Of a stretch of 64,000 nt of DNA, positions 31,790-42,686 are shown piece after piece (the first letter of the stretch is position 1; the number at the start of each line of letters is the position of its first letter). This stretch comes from Siphonodentalium dalli. Lineage: Eukaryota; Mollusca; Scaphopoda; Gadilida; Siphonodentaliidae. The notes beneath the pieces were generated by a model that did not search any database, was not told where the DNA came from, and saw nothing but the letters and a program-made list of their open reading frames with translations. The stretch spans positions 37,510,918 through 37,574,917 of the forward strand of contig CP136062.1 of the NCBI GenBank assembly GCA_032622095.1. The letters are read 5' to 3'. The position numbers were made by a program, and so were the translations under genes.

Positions 31790-32330
31790 AGGAATCCAAG
31801 TATTTTACCGACACATACACAAATATACACACAAACATATATATATGGGAAATCTCATCACAGACATATGTTCTCCACACATACACCCCCACACACACAT
31901 ATGTGATTTCACCACATGAACGAAAATATTCCGTTTGTGGTATAATTTTATAGTTATATGTTATTGCATACATTCATTTTCACTGACAACTTTAAATTGT
32001 TTGGTTATTGTATTACAAATTTAAATGCCACAAGCTAACGTTGATACTGACATATTATAAGTGATATTAGCTATTATATCTGGAACCTGGTTACATATTT
32101 ATCATATATGAATTTTGCTCATGATATAGTTGTTCGTTGTTCATTTTACCTTTTCAACATTTTCGAGCCTACGAAAGACAGTGACCCATTGTTTATTAGT
32201 AAGAACGACTGGTGCTACCCACATTTTTATTCGGCGATTTTTAGTTTCAGCATCTAATACAAAATCACCGCCCTATCCTGCACTCCGATTTCCCGATTGG
32301 GTGAATGTTGTTGTTAAGGAATGTGATCAC
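31790..32330. other. No gene recognised
   Basis: AT-rich sequence with CACA-rich patches; no supported feature. Confidence 0.4.
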
Positions 32331-34565
32331 CTATGTTGGGGTCTGGACTCTCATCGACAAGTATCTAGTTATAATTTCTCTATAAATGGGCATGTTGATT
32401 GCAAAAGTCAAATTATACAACTTATCCACTGCTGATAATATGGATTGATGGTTGTTTCGCCGCATGCCTGTTCTCAACAGGTATAGAGTTAAACAAGAGT
32501 TGACTATCGCATCATACATCAGCGGGAAATTGGCGTCGTCTGACATAGATGCAGCCAAATCTGCAAATCCGACCACGGTAGGCACTGGATGACGGGAGTC
32601 TTAGATACAGTACTAACAGTTGTGACCCGCCATATCAAATCCAGTCGTAAGTCGGGATTTGTTTTTACCCTGTGCCAATGCATTCTCTTATATATGCGAG
32701 TCGACCATATAGTTCGCCTCGCATATATAAGAGAATGCATTGGCCTAACAATTTTTTATCATGTTTTTTAAATAAATGTTTCTTACAATTTTAAGGACAT
32801 AAAATAAAAAAACATCCATTACCCTGCAGGGAGCCCCACACATATATAGAAGCATGTAGAAGAGCGTCGTCTGCTCATGTTTGTCTGGGGCTCAGTATGG
32901 GTGAAATTATAAAATTGTTAAAGAATACAAGAACAAATTATTAAAATTGTAAAAAATTGTTAGGCCAATGCATTCTCTTTTATATGCAAGTCGACCTATG
33001 GTCGACTCGCATATAAAAGAGAATGCATTGGCACAAAGGGTAAAAAAATCCCGACTTACGACTGGATTTGATATGGCGGGTCACATTTCGTCAACTGTAG
33101 CTGTCATGGATATTGAGAATATCTGCCACGATTTGTGGTGGTCATAAGCTGCGTGACAGCTTGTGATGGCATTGCTTGATTTGTAGCCTAACATGTTGCC
33201 CAAGTCATTTAGGACTGCACCCCTCAGCAGTCTAAACAATCAACGGACGAAATTAATTTCTACTTGACCTCAGTCTGGTACAAGAAGAATGTTTTTCAGA
33301 TAATCCGTTTCCGGTAATTTTTCTATTATGTTTGAGCCATTGAGGAAAGGGGATTTGTCGCATCAAACTATTGCCCATTTTCTATCGGAGTTCTTTACAC
33401 TGTTATCAAATAAATTGCGTAACACTTTCTCAACTGCTTGAAATAAACATGGGTTCATTTCAATTGGATCTGAAGTTACAAGAGGTGGAGGTGATGGCGG
33501 GTCGTTATGTTCAATTGTCAATTATTTACTTGAAGTATAGTTCTTTTTATTAAAATTAAAAACTGGCTTATTGTCACAAAATACAACAACCGAAGCACAT
33601 GGTTCAGACTGAGGGTCGCCAGAACTGTTATTTGTATCTCTATATATATGATCACAGAATTGTCCGTCGATCAATGTATTTTCGTTGGTAATAGTATCAA
33701 GTCTTCTTTTTATAAACTTAAAGCTATATTCATTGAATTATGACAAAGAAGATTTACATTAAGTTTTCATCGACTTAATAACATCTGGGGGTTCTTTTAA
33801 ACAAGGTGTATGCCAAACACTTGGTGATAAGTTGTCTACAATTTGAATGTTAATATGAGAATCTGGTACAATATGAAGCACTGTGGTGATAACAGATAGC
33901 ATTGCTTTCGCGTCATGGTTTATACGTTACCGCCTCCCGATGACCTGGTTGTTGTCAAAAAAGGATAGAACATTTCCTTCGGTTGGGATTTTAACCGGTT
34001 CGGCTTCTTGATTCTGGATCCATTCCAGAATATAAGTCTAAGAGCTTGGTGGATGAAGCGATCCATTCATGTTGCAGACGGTCTTGATATACGTTACAAA
34101 GTAAGTTAACACATTCTCTAAAAAGATAGAGGGCCAACATAATTATCTCAGGTCCCTTATGTAGTGAACTTCCTTAATCGCAATACACAAAGCATTCAGT
34201 TTTTTGGGGTGAACTGATATCCTCGCATCCTGATATGCCTATTATAAACGAACAAAGAACATTGTTTTGCAATTGTAACCAATCATCTGGTCTGAACGCG
34301 GCCAGGTTTTCATACGTTGTTGGTGTTTTGTTTTCCTTGTGAACTGAGTACGTCTGTGATTCACCCAGTGCCTTTGCTATCTCTGATAGTTCGTTCGATG
34401 TAAACATGTTGTTTTTAATACCATTCACGATTTGATGAACACGAGAATCAGAAACGATATTGGCGAACTAGACTACTCCGTTTCCATGAAAGTTGGGCTC
34501 TTGCTTTCCTATTCGGCATACGACTCACAAACTAAGCAAAGTCTAGCGGCTTTTCTGCAATGAGA
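32331..34565 (-). pseudogene. Long decayed gene of unnamed multicopy family, split by MITE A
   Basis: Minus-strand translation gives successive protein-like stretches with in-frame stops and shifts. From about 34565: CRKAARLCLVCESY; then RVHQIVNGIKNNMF and PTTYENLAAFRPDDW (34430-34174); EWIASSTKLLDLYSG; VLSFFDNNQVIGRR followed by a stop; INHDAKAMLSVITTV; DRKWAIV-stop-CDKSPFLNG; LVPD-stop-GQVEINFV; GNMLGYKSSNAITSCHAAYD; HHKSWQIFSISMTATVDE. MITE A copy 2 intervenes, and the frame resumes LLVLYL, then DSRHPVPTVVGFADL and LRTGMRRNN. From memory, similar proteins are repeated in several marine invertebrate genomes, suggesting a mobile-element gene, but I know no named function. At least four disabling changes are present. 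Confidence 0.6.
32621..33085. mobile_element. MITE family A, copy 2
   Basis: A 465-bp element with ends TGTGACCCGCC and GGCGGGTCACA and two H hairpins. It sits between the codons for VDE and LLVLYL of the decayed gene, so it inserted after or during that gene's presence here. The bases flanking this copy are not TA/TA, unlike the other copies. Confidence 0.92.
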
Positions 34566-34859
34566 GGAATAACAATATTGATACACAGTAACTTGTACGT
34601 TGGGACATTTAGTTTATAAAGGTACATTATAAGCATTATAATAACTAACTGTTGGACCTAGAATGAGTCATTGACAAATATGAACTCATGTTCCAACGTT
34701 ATGTCAGTCGCTAATTTACCAATGTTATATTGTGTAGTATTTTTTAAATAATCGGCAGAAAATCGAATTTCCATTGATTGCTAAATTTGGATTTGGATAA
34801 GTTGGATTTATTATCACCATGGACGTCTTACAAAGTAATTATCGAGTAAACGTTAGTTA
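34566..34859. other. No gene recognised
   Basis: AT-rich spacer between the decayed gene and the hAT element. Confidence 0.4.
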
Positions 34860-34867
34860 CGCCATAC

Positions 34868-35479
34868 TAGGGCCCTGCGAATCGGGCATTTTCATTTCGA
34901 ATCGAATCGAATCAGCCAAATGATTCCGAATCGCATCGAATCATTATATCAGACGTACCAATAGTAAAGATGTAGATATCACAAAGTCTCGACTGAGTGG
35001 CCGTACAAGTATCAATTTACTTACTTCGTAACGACAATAAGTGCTCGTCGGTATATAATGTAAATATTATCCATAAATGGATCAAATTCGCATTTAACCA
35101 ATTAAGTGTGCATTCTTTGTAGCTATCTCTGCCACAGCATATTGAAATGTTTCATAAGCAATAATGAAGTCAGTAAGCATTCACGTAGCTGAAGTTCGAC
35201 ATCTATATGAAATTTTGCTAGATCAGTTTCATCAGTCGTGCAATGCTTCGGTGGTCTATATAGTATAGCTCAGTCTACAACAGTGTTTGTAATGTGAGGT
35301 CTTTTGTTGGTATCATAAGCTATCTACGCGAAAAAGCAATGTTGTCCGTTGCCGCAATGAGTATACAATTGGTGCCAGTAATTCGTTGCAATTCGGATCA
35401 GGACAGCCGATTTCGAATCTAATCGAATCAGACAAAAGATTCTGAATCACATCGAATCGAATCGATTCGCAGTGCCCTA
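34868..35479. mobile_element. Non-autonomous hAT element with 8-bp target duplication
   Basis: The element starts TAGGGCCCTGCGAATCG and ends CGATTCGCAGTGCCCTA. The exact 8-bp direct repeat CGCCATAC flanks it at 34860-34867 and 35480-35487. Short TIRs with CAGGG-like ends and 8-bp duplications define hAT transposons. Subterminal GAATCGAATCGA repeats are present on both sides. The 612-bp body has no transposase. Confidence 0.93.
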
Positions 35480-35487
35480 CGCCATAC

Positions 35488-36739
35488 ATACTATGCGAGT
35501 TCAATTGTTCGCTATGTAAACTTATATTAGAAATGTTTATGAGATAAATAGTATACTTCGCACAGATAAGTATGCGTGCGGTGATATGAGTATTTTTCAA
35601 GCAACAATAAATTAATATACAAATAAAAATACATTTTGTCTGGTACCCGGAAACCATTTTGGCAGCCATCTTTCTTGGTTGACTTTCTGAAACAGCTGAA
35701 ATCAGCGGCGTAGGGACATGCGACTGCTTCACATAGGGGTCCAATGCCTATTCGTGAGCTTCGCGCGAGCTTCGCGCGCATTTTGATCTTTGAATAAAAG
35801 TTATTTAAACGAAAAAAAAAGTATTTAAATCAATTTTTTTCAAGCATTTATTTAATCAAAATAGTGAAACTAACGTGGTTATAACATTCTGCGGCGAAGT
35901 AGTCTCGAGTCACCATACCAAATTTGGTTGAAATGGGTCCAAATTCTGGAATACAATTCGAGAATCGACATACATATTTGTGTATAGTACCGAGGTGAAT
36001 GAGATTCAGAATTGTTCAATTTGGGTCACCAGGTCAAATATGGGCGGAACCAAGGACAGAGATCTTTCCCTCCTTAGTAAATATGAAAACGACATTTCAA
36101 GAACCATCAGTTTTGTCTTATATTTGGCATGTAGTGGGTTGAGTTTGGTCAGTGCTATACAATTACAAATTTCAAGGTGAAGACCCCAGTCAACGGAACA
36201 CCTCTAGTTATGTACTTGTTTATAACTACTTGTTTAAGTCATTTGTCTGTCCAGTCAGGTGAGCGTATCAACAGTCATTGACTGTCTTGTTTCTGAACAT
36301 TTATTGTAACCTGTTGGAATATGACAGCCAAAATTGGTACACATGGTTAAATCGTGTCGGGGAGTGTTATTGGATATGTCCCGGCCGTTTGTTGTGGCGA
36401 ATTGAGTCTTTTTAAAGCAACACATATAATTTATGAATTTATTTCAGTCTGGTCACAGGAAACCATACTGACGGCCATCGTTCATGGTTTATAAGAAACT
36501 ATACACCGAACGGTGTTAGTAATGGATAAAAGTTAAGGTGATAATATACGTGTTGTATTTTTCCATATCATCGGACGGTATTTGTTAAATTTACGTTCAT
36601 ATAGAGGTCCAGTCGCGGGATGTTGGCCAGTTTCTGTGCCGATGCCATGGGCGTACACCGCCGATGGCGGAGTTGTTGACGGGGATGTCAGGCGTGCAAA
36701 TGTAGAGTGACATATTAGCATTAACTTTTACTATTATCA
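35488..36739. other. No gene; one dispersed repeat pair
   Basis: Related blocks at 35600-35690 and 36416-36500 (AAGCAACA, then GTCTGGT, then GGAAACCAT, then GGCAGCCAT or ACGGCCATC) show a dispersed repeat present twice in the same orientation. Short ORFs have no recognisable domains. Confidence 0.45.
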
Positions 36740-38160
36740 GTAAAAATAAATTGAGTTCGTGTGTCTGTCAGGCAAAAGGCGACAAAACGACTGAACCCCT
36801 CTGGAAATGTGTACATGGGGTCATAGCATGCACGTAACCCGGGGATTAAGGGCGCTAATAAAGTTTATAACTTTCGCTATAAATTATATAGGCGATCAAA
36901 CGGACGGGCATGCAGATCGGCAGATGTTTTAAAAAATTTACATTTTTTTTAAAATTTGGGAATAGATTTTTTAAACTTGTTTTGCTTTATTCTATTTTAT
37001 GGATGTTAGTTTTGAAGACTATTATAATATTTAAGGAAGGGGCAGTCCTGTCAACACATTTGGTATTTTGAAAAAATAGTGATTTTGAAGCCATTTTCAC
37101 GAAGCTTGGTATTATTTCTTTAAAATGGGGAATGTGACCCTAAAAATAATATAATAAAAAAAATCCCTATGTCTTATATATATGTACTTTTAATATTATG
37201 ACCAATTTGTGCCAGGGGCCGGTGGCTGTACTATTCATGTGTGTTTCCGAATACGTTGATCGAATAAATAGGATTATCATTATTTGTGGCTGAGACATGA
37301 GAAGCTACATAATTTTATATGTAATATGTTCTTGTCCAATGGGGGAATTGCATTATGGGTAATTGGGTAGTGTCGTAACAGACTCAATCGTACCGATAGA
37401 GTCACGTACATTACTTTCCTTTGAAATTTTAACACGCGTCTCAGTCATTACATACCTCACAGCAGAGTCATGTGTTGGGTTCTCTTCGCTTTCACATTCG
37501 GAATCGCCGCCATTACTTTCCTTTGCAATTTCATCACGCGCTTCAGTCAATGCATATCCCAAGAGATTCTGTCCTTTCTGGCCTGGTTAAAAGTAAAAAT
37601 GGGTTGCTTTAAAAGCTGTAGTCTTACCCCGCTGAATAAAATAGTCCGACACAGATTAGCACATCTGCTGATATTGATATTACCACACCCTTTGGAAAGC
37701 ATGCGATCGTGTGGTAATCAAAGATGGATTTCGACGAAATTTGACACTTAGAGGTACTTGTGTCCGGGGAGTGTTTTGGACGGGTCAAATCGTGACCCCG
37801 GCGTGACCTTGACCTTCAATATGGCAAATCAAAGGTCAAATCAGGTAAGACGGATTGATTTTGACGAAATTGATACCTATGGGTACTTTTGTCAGGGGGT
37901 GTTTTGGACGGGTCAAATCGTGACCCCGACCTGACCTTGACCTTCGAAATTGTCAATTCAAGGTCAAATCGGGTAAAACGGACTGATTTCGACGAAATTT
38001 GATACCTAGGGGTACCTTTCTCCGGGGAGTGTTTTTGGGCGGGTCAAATCATGACCCCGACCTGACATTTACTTCAAAATAGTCAATTCAAGGTCAAATC
38101 GCGCCTTTTGTCGGAAATCAGATGGGAAACAGCCCGGACGAAGTCGGGCCCACCAGCTAG
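36740..38160 (+). mobile_element. Candidate Helitron-type element
   Basis: The 3' side ends in a short GC-rich hairpin (GCCCG at 38132-38136, CGGGC at 38145-38149) followed eight bases later by CTAG at 38157-38160 and a host T, the form of Helitron 3' termini. The 5' region near 36755 has TGTGTCTGTCAGG and AAAACGACTGAAC, which recall the starts of such elements in invertebrates. There is no Rep/helicase frame. The 5' limit is a guess. Confidence 0.4.
37722..38103. repeat. ~126-bp tandem repeat, three copies
   Basis: Units begin at 37722, 37847 and 37975 with AAGACGGATTGATTT-like starts. They share GTTTTGGACGGGTCAAATCG, TGACCTTGACCTTC and AAGGTCAAATC. It lies at the 3' side of the candidate Helitron, where minisatellites are common. 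Confidence 0.88.
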
Positions 38161-38277
38161 TGTAATAAAAAAGACAGCTTGAAGAATGTAATGTATAACA
38201 CGAGAAACGGGGAAAACTTGATATATGGAAGTATCCAAATTTCCCACATGGGATTTGAAAGCTAGCTTAAATCATAT

Positions 38278-38352
38278 TATCATTATTTCTATTTATGGCT
38301 AATAATATGATCTTGGTGGCGTTACCATTTCTGACTATGGTTTTATTGTCAT
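38278..38352 (+). repeat. Copy of the TSP1 intron 3' end without its exon
   Basis: ATGATCTTGGTGGCG, GTTACCATTTCTGACTATGG and TTTT match the intron ends at 53839-53890 and 55905-55950. The acceptor AG and the TSP1 coding sequence are missing. The adjoining sequence runs into a minisatellite. Confidence 0.7.
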
Positions 38353-38447
38353 TCATGCGTATTTGCCTTGATGGCTAATTAAATGCTACGCTCACGAGTT
38401 ATTTAAGCACACGAATGCTGATGAATGGAATGATATATCCGTCACCA

Positions 38448-39478
38448 GCATTATGTCTATCTCCCTCCACCTCCTCGCCCATACCACCCTGTCTATCTCC
38501 CTCCACCTCCTCGCCCACACCACCCTGTCTATCTCCCTCCACCTCCTCGCCCATACCACCCTGTTCAGACCTGTCTATCTCCCTCCACCTCCTCGCCCAT
38601 ACCACCCTGTCTATCTCCCTCCACCTCCTCGCCCATACCACCCTGTCTATCCCCCTCCACCTCCTCGCCCATACCACCCTGTTCAGACCTGTCTATCTCC
38701 CTCCACCTCCTCGCCCATACCACCCTGTCTATCTCCCTCCACCTCCTCGCCCATACCACCCTGTCCATCTCCCTCCACCTCCTCGCCCATACCACCCTGT
38801 TCAGACCTGTCTATCTCCCTCCACCTCCTCGCCCATACCACCCTGTCTATCTCCCTCCACCTCCTCGCCCATACCACCCTGTCTATCTCCCTCCACCTCC
38901 TCGCCCATACCACCCTGTTCAGACCTGTCTATCTCCCTCCACCTCCTCGCCCATACCACCCTGTCTATCTCCCTCCACCTCCTCGCCCATACCACCCTGT
39001 CCATCTCCCTCCACCTCCTCGCCCACACCACCCTGGTCAGACCTCCCTCCACCTCCTCGCCCACACCACCCTGGTCAGACCTCCCTCCACCTCCTCGCCC
39101 ACACCACCCTGGTCAGACCTCCCTCCACCTCCTCGCCCATACCACCCTGGTCAGACCTGTCTATCTCCCTCCACCTCCTCGCCCATACCACCCTGGTCAG
39201 ACCTGTCTATCTCCCTCCACCTCCTCGCCCATACCACCCTGGTCAGACCTGTCTATCTCCCTCCACCTCCTCGCCCATACCACCCTGTTCAGACATGTCT
39301 ATCTCCCTCCACCTCCTCGCCCATACCACCCTGGTCAGACATGTCTATCTCCCTCCACCTCCTCGCCCATACCACCCTGGTCAGACATGTCTATCTCCCT
39401 CCACCTCCTCGCCCATACCACCCTGGTCAGACATGTCTATCTCCCTCCACCTCCTCGCCCATACCACCCTGTTCAGAC
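38448..39478. repeat. 36-bp minisatellite with 118-bp higher-order unit
   Basis: The 36-bp unit is GTCTATCTCCCTCCACCTCC plus TCGCCCATACCACCCT. Three units plus a 10-bp TTCAGACCTG insert make a 118-bp block repeated four times (38565, 38683, 38801, 38919). Later units use GGTCAGACCT joints. It is strongly pyrimidine-rich on the plus strand. Long proline/serine ORFs in several frames are by-products of the 36-bp period. Confidence 0.97.
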
Positions 39479-40169
39479 CTGACTTGATGAACTTAATATT
39501 CGGATCAAGTCAGAACACTGCCGCGCTTTAGCATGGGCGACTAGCTATTTTTTTAAATACACTTAATTTTAAGAATCAACTAACACAGCCATTAATGTTA
39601 AAGGGATACTGTACCAAAATGTTGTTGTTGGTTTCTTTAGTCTCTGAGTTGTAGAATAAGGTAACCAGATTTCCATTATTTTAAAGTCTGTTGAGTACGA
39701 AGTAATGTTACGAATGGCAGATTATCCGGAATGCGAAAATACCAATTGTCGTTGTCGAGTAATTTTTGGACAGTTGTCAAGCAAATGTATCAAATAAATG
39801 TTATATTACATGTACAATATATATGCATACTATATAGTCCCATATACTCATTAAGTCGTTGTATAGTCACTAGTCAGTGAGTGGCTTGCATTTACTCCCC
39901 TAACATATTTTTTTACACGTTCATGTGTGCCACGCTTTGGCCAATCCACTATCCATGAATTATTTTGATTACGTCTTGTACACGTAATTTAATTTATGAC
40001 TCCAGCCATAAATTAAAATTTATATCAAATTATTAACCTTTATTTTAAGATAACCTATATTAACCTGAACGTTTACAAAATACATCTTCGACTCAAATTA
40101 CTTAGTGTTCTATATATTATCGATATTAGATCGCTGTTATCACCGGGAATTTATTGAAAATGGCGTTAC
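39479..40169. other. No gene recognised
   Basis: AT-rich sequence without ORFs or defined repeats. Confidence 0.4.
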
Positions 40170-40485
40170 GATGGGACTCAGATCCATCCATATATGATAT
40201 ATTCTTCTATTTAGGCACAGTTATCAGGAAAAAGTAAGAATATTGGAATATTTTGTTAATAATACATGGACATGGCAAACAATATTAATTTACTAAGAGT
40301 ATAATCAAATCATATTCTTGTATATCTAAATGATTGTTTGTTGGATTGGGTTATCTCTCTTCAACCAGCTCCATCCATCATCAATAGCCACATGTCGCTA
40401 CAATAGCTACATATGGCTATAATTGGGAATTGTCAGACCTAAATAGAAGAATATATCATATACGGATGGATATGAGTCCCATATC
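40170..40485. mobile_element. Inverted-repeat element N
   Basis: GATGGGACTCAGATCCATCC pairs with GGATGGATATGAGTCCCAT; ATGATATATTCTTCTATTTA pairs with TAAATAGAAGAATATATCAT. The arms are about 60 bp, the loop about 200 bp. Part of the right arm (GGGAATTGTCAGACCT) recurs at 40919-40934. Confidence 0.8.
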
Positions 40486-40596
40486 ACATATGCATAACCA
40501 ATATCTAAACAGATGCATGTACTTAGCTGTTCTTCTCTGATATTCCGCAAGCTGGTGCAACCGAAATGTCATCGGAAGTGATTTCATAAGTTGTAA

Positions 40597-40826
40597 CAAC
40601 TTAATACCCCACCCTTAATACCCCACCCTTAGTTGTAACAACTTAATACCCCCACCCTTAATACCCCACCCTCAGTTGTAACAACTTAATACCCCACCCT
40701 TAACACCCCACCCTTAGTTGTAACAACATAATACCCCACCCTTAATACCCCACCCTTAGTTGTAACAACTTAATACCCCCACCCTTAATACCCCACCCTT
40801 AATACCCCACCCTTAGTTGCAACAGC
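40597..40826. repeat. TAATACCCCACCCTTA minisatellite
   Basis: Alternating blocks of TTAATACCCCACCC and TTAGTTGTAACAAC, about six higher-order units, with small length changes (CCCC or CCCCC). Confidence 0.95.
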
Positions 40827-41619
40827 TCGTGGTAATGCATGCATGCAATGCAAATCGGTAAAATATTTTTTTTACGATAGTCAAATGTACCAACAATAGC
40901 TATAGTGTTGCTATAATAGGGAATTGCCAGACCTGATTATATTTCCGGTATAATCTCTGGATGGAAATTAGCACACGTCGGTGTGCTTTTTAGACATGTC
41001 CTTCATCTTTCTCGCTTTTTGGCATGAAAGCGCTTCTTTGCATAGGATAATTTTATTTACAATACACATACATGGAAAGTACATATACATGTAGTTATAT
41101 AATATATACGAGTTTCTTGAGATAAGATCCTTGGTGAACTTGTCATATTTCACATATATAGGGGGGGGGGGGCGGCGTTGTTGAAAAAGAAAATCAGAAA
41201 CGCATGATACTCGTTTTGCCTTTGTCCGTTTTTGGGACCCACATTGACTCAAGTTTGTTTCCGTTTTGCTTATTATTTCCGACCATTTTATAAAGGGAGG
41301 TGTCAGGAGGGCTACAGCTCCCTTTCGGGGGGGAGGTTAGCCCTCCTCCCGACGGGGAAATTTGCAATGGTCAGCCCGGGATCATATAACCCCTCCCCTA
41401 TCGGGGATCATAGCCTCTGCATCGATGAAATCCTGTGTGCTTCTCATTTAATATTTATGTTGTGTAATATAATGTATGTATAATATCTCCACATGGGAGG
41501 TAATAAAGATATATATGTACACGAAAACAAACATTTCGCGAAACAAAACAAAAACTGTGAATGTAATTAATTACCTGCATCCTATAATTATATAATACCT
41601 GGTTCTCTTTGTTAACATA
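40827..41619. other. No gene; 12-G tract at 41161-41172
   Basis: It contains a poly-G run and a small imperfect inverted GGGGGAGGTTAGCC / GGCT-type region near 41327-41400. No supported gene. Confidence 0.45.
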
Positions 41620-42078
41620 TGTGACCCGCCATATCAAATCCAGTCGTAAGTCGGGATTTTTTTTACCCTGTGCCAATGCATTCTCTTATATATGCGAGTC
41701 GACCATAGGTCGCCTCGCATACCTAAGAGAATGCATTGGCCCAACAATTTTAATCATTTGTTTTAAATAAATGTTTCTTACATTTTTTAGGACATAAAAT
41801 AAAAAATATCCATTACCCTGCAGGGAGCCCCACACATATATAGAAGCATATAGAAGAGTGTCGTCTGCTCATGTTTGTCTGGGGCTCTGTATGGGTGAAA
41901 TTATAAAATTGTTAAAGAATACAAGAAAAAATTATTAAAATTGTAAACAATTGTTAGGCCAATGCATTCTCTTATATATGCGAGGCGACCTATGGTCGAC
42001 TCGCATATATAAGAGAATGCATTGGCACAGGGTAAAAAAAATCCCGACTTACGACTGGATTTGATATGGCGGGTCACA
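41620..42078. mobile_element. MITE family A, copy 3
   Basis: TGTGACCCGCC and GGCGGGTCACA ends flanked by TA on both sides, with two H hairpins (41674-41739 and 41957-42026). The core block GAAGCATATAGAAGAGTG is in the common orientation. Confidence 0.93.
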
Positions 42079-42686
42079 TATGTTATATAGTTAACGGGTT
42101 ATAAAATATTAGATATCAATCCAAGATCCCTGTCCGGAAATGCTTCTATCGATTAATATTTATTATATTTCTGGTCTAAAAACGTGTGGTTGTGTAGCTA
42201 ACGAACACTAGTGGTTACTGATAACAGAGACCATAAATGTTATTGTGTAATTTTGTCACAAATAAACGTTATTTAGACTCGTTATCGCTTATAACTATGG
42301 AATAAACAATAAAAACAATCAATCTGGGACATTTGACGTTCGGAGCATAGCTATGGGAACACTCTAATGATCTCTATCACTATATGGTATCGCGTGAATG
42401 GCCTGTTCTAAAAATAGAACAATAAAGTGTCCCACTTAATCATCTCATTTTATAATAACAAATTTGAAATAAAATCAATATTAATTGATAGAAGCGTTTC
42501 CGATCGACACGGGTCTTCAATTCATATTTATTAATTTATACCCACGAAACTCTTTCAAAATTGTGATATGAAGAGATAAATGATTTGCACACAGCTCAAT
42601 CACAGCCAATCGTACACATACCTCGTCATCATGTGGTGAATATTTTCACATGCGATGAAACACTTTTGTTTACAAGTTTGTATGTG
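42079..42686. other. No gene recognised
   Basis: AT-rich sequence with no supported feature. Confidence 0.4.

Noticed and set aside
38415-39482. A 355-codon proline/serine-rich ORF
   Set aside because: The 36-bp repeat is a multiple of three, so several frames on both strands stay open (overlapping ORFs of similar length exist). There is no signal of codon use or splice context.
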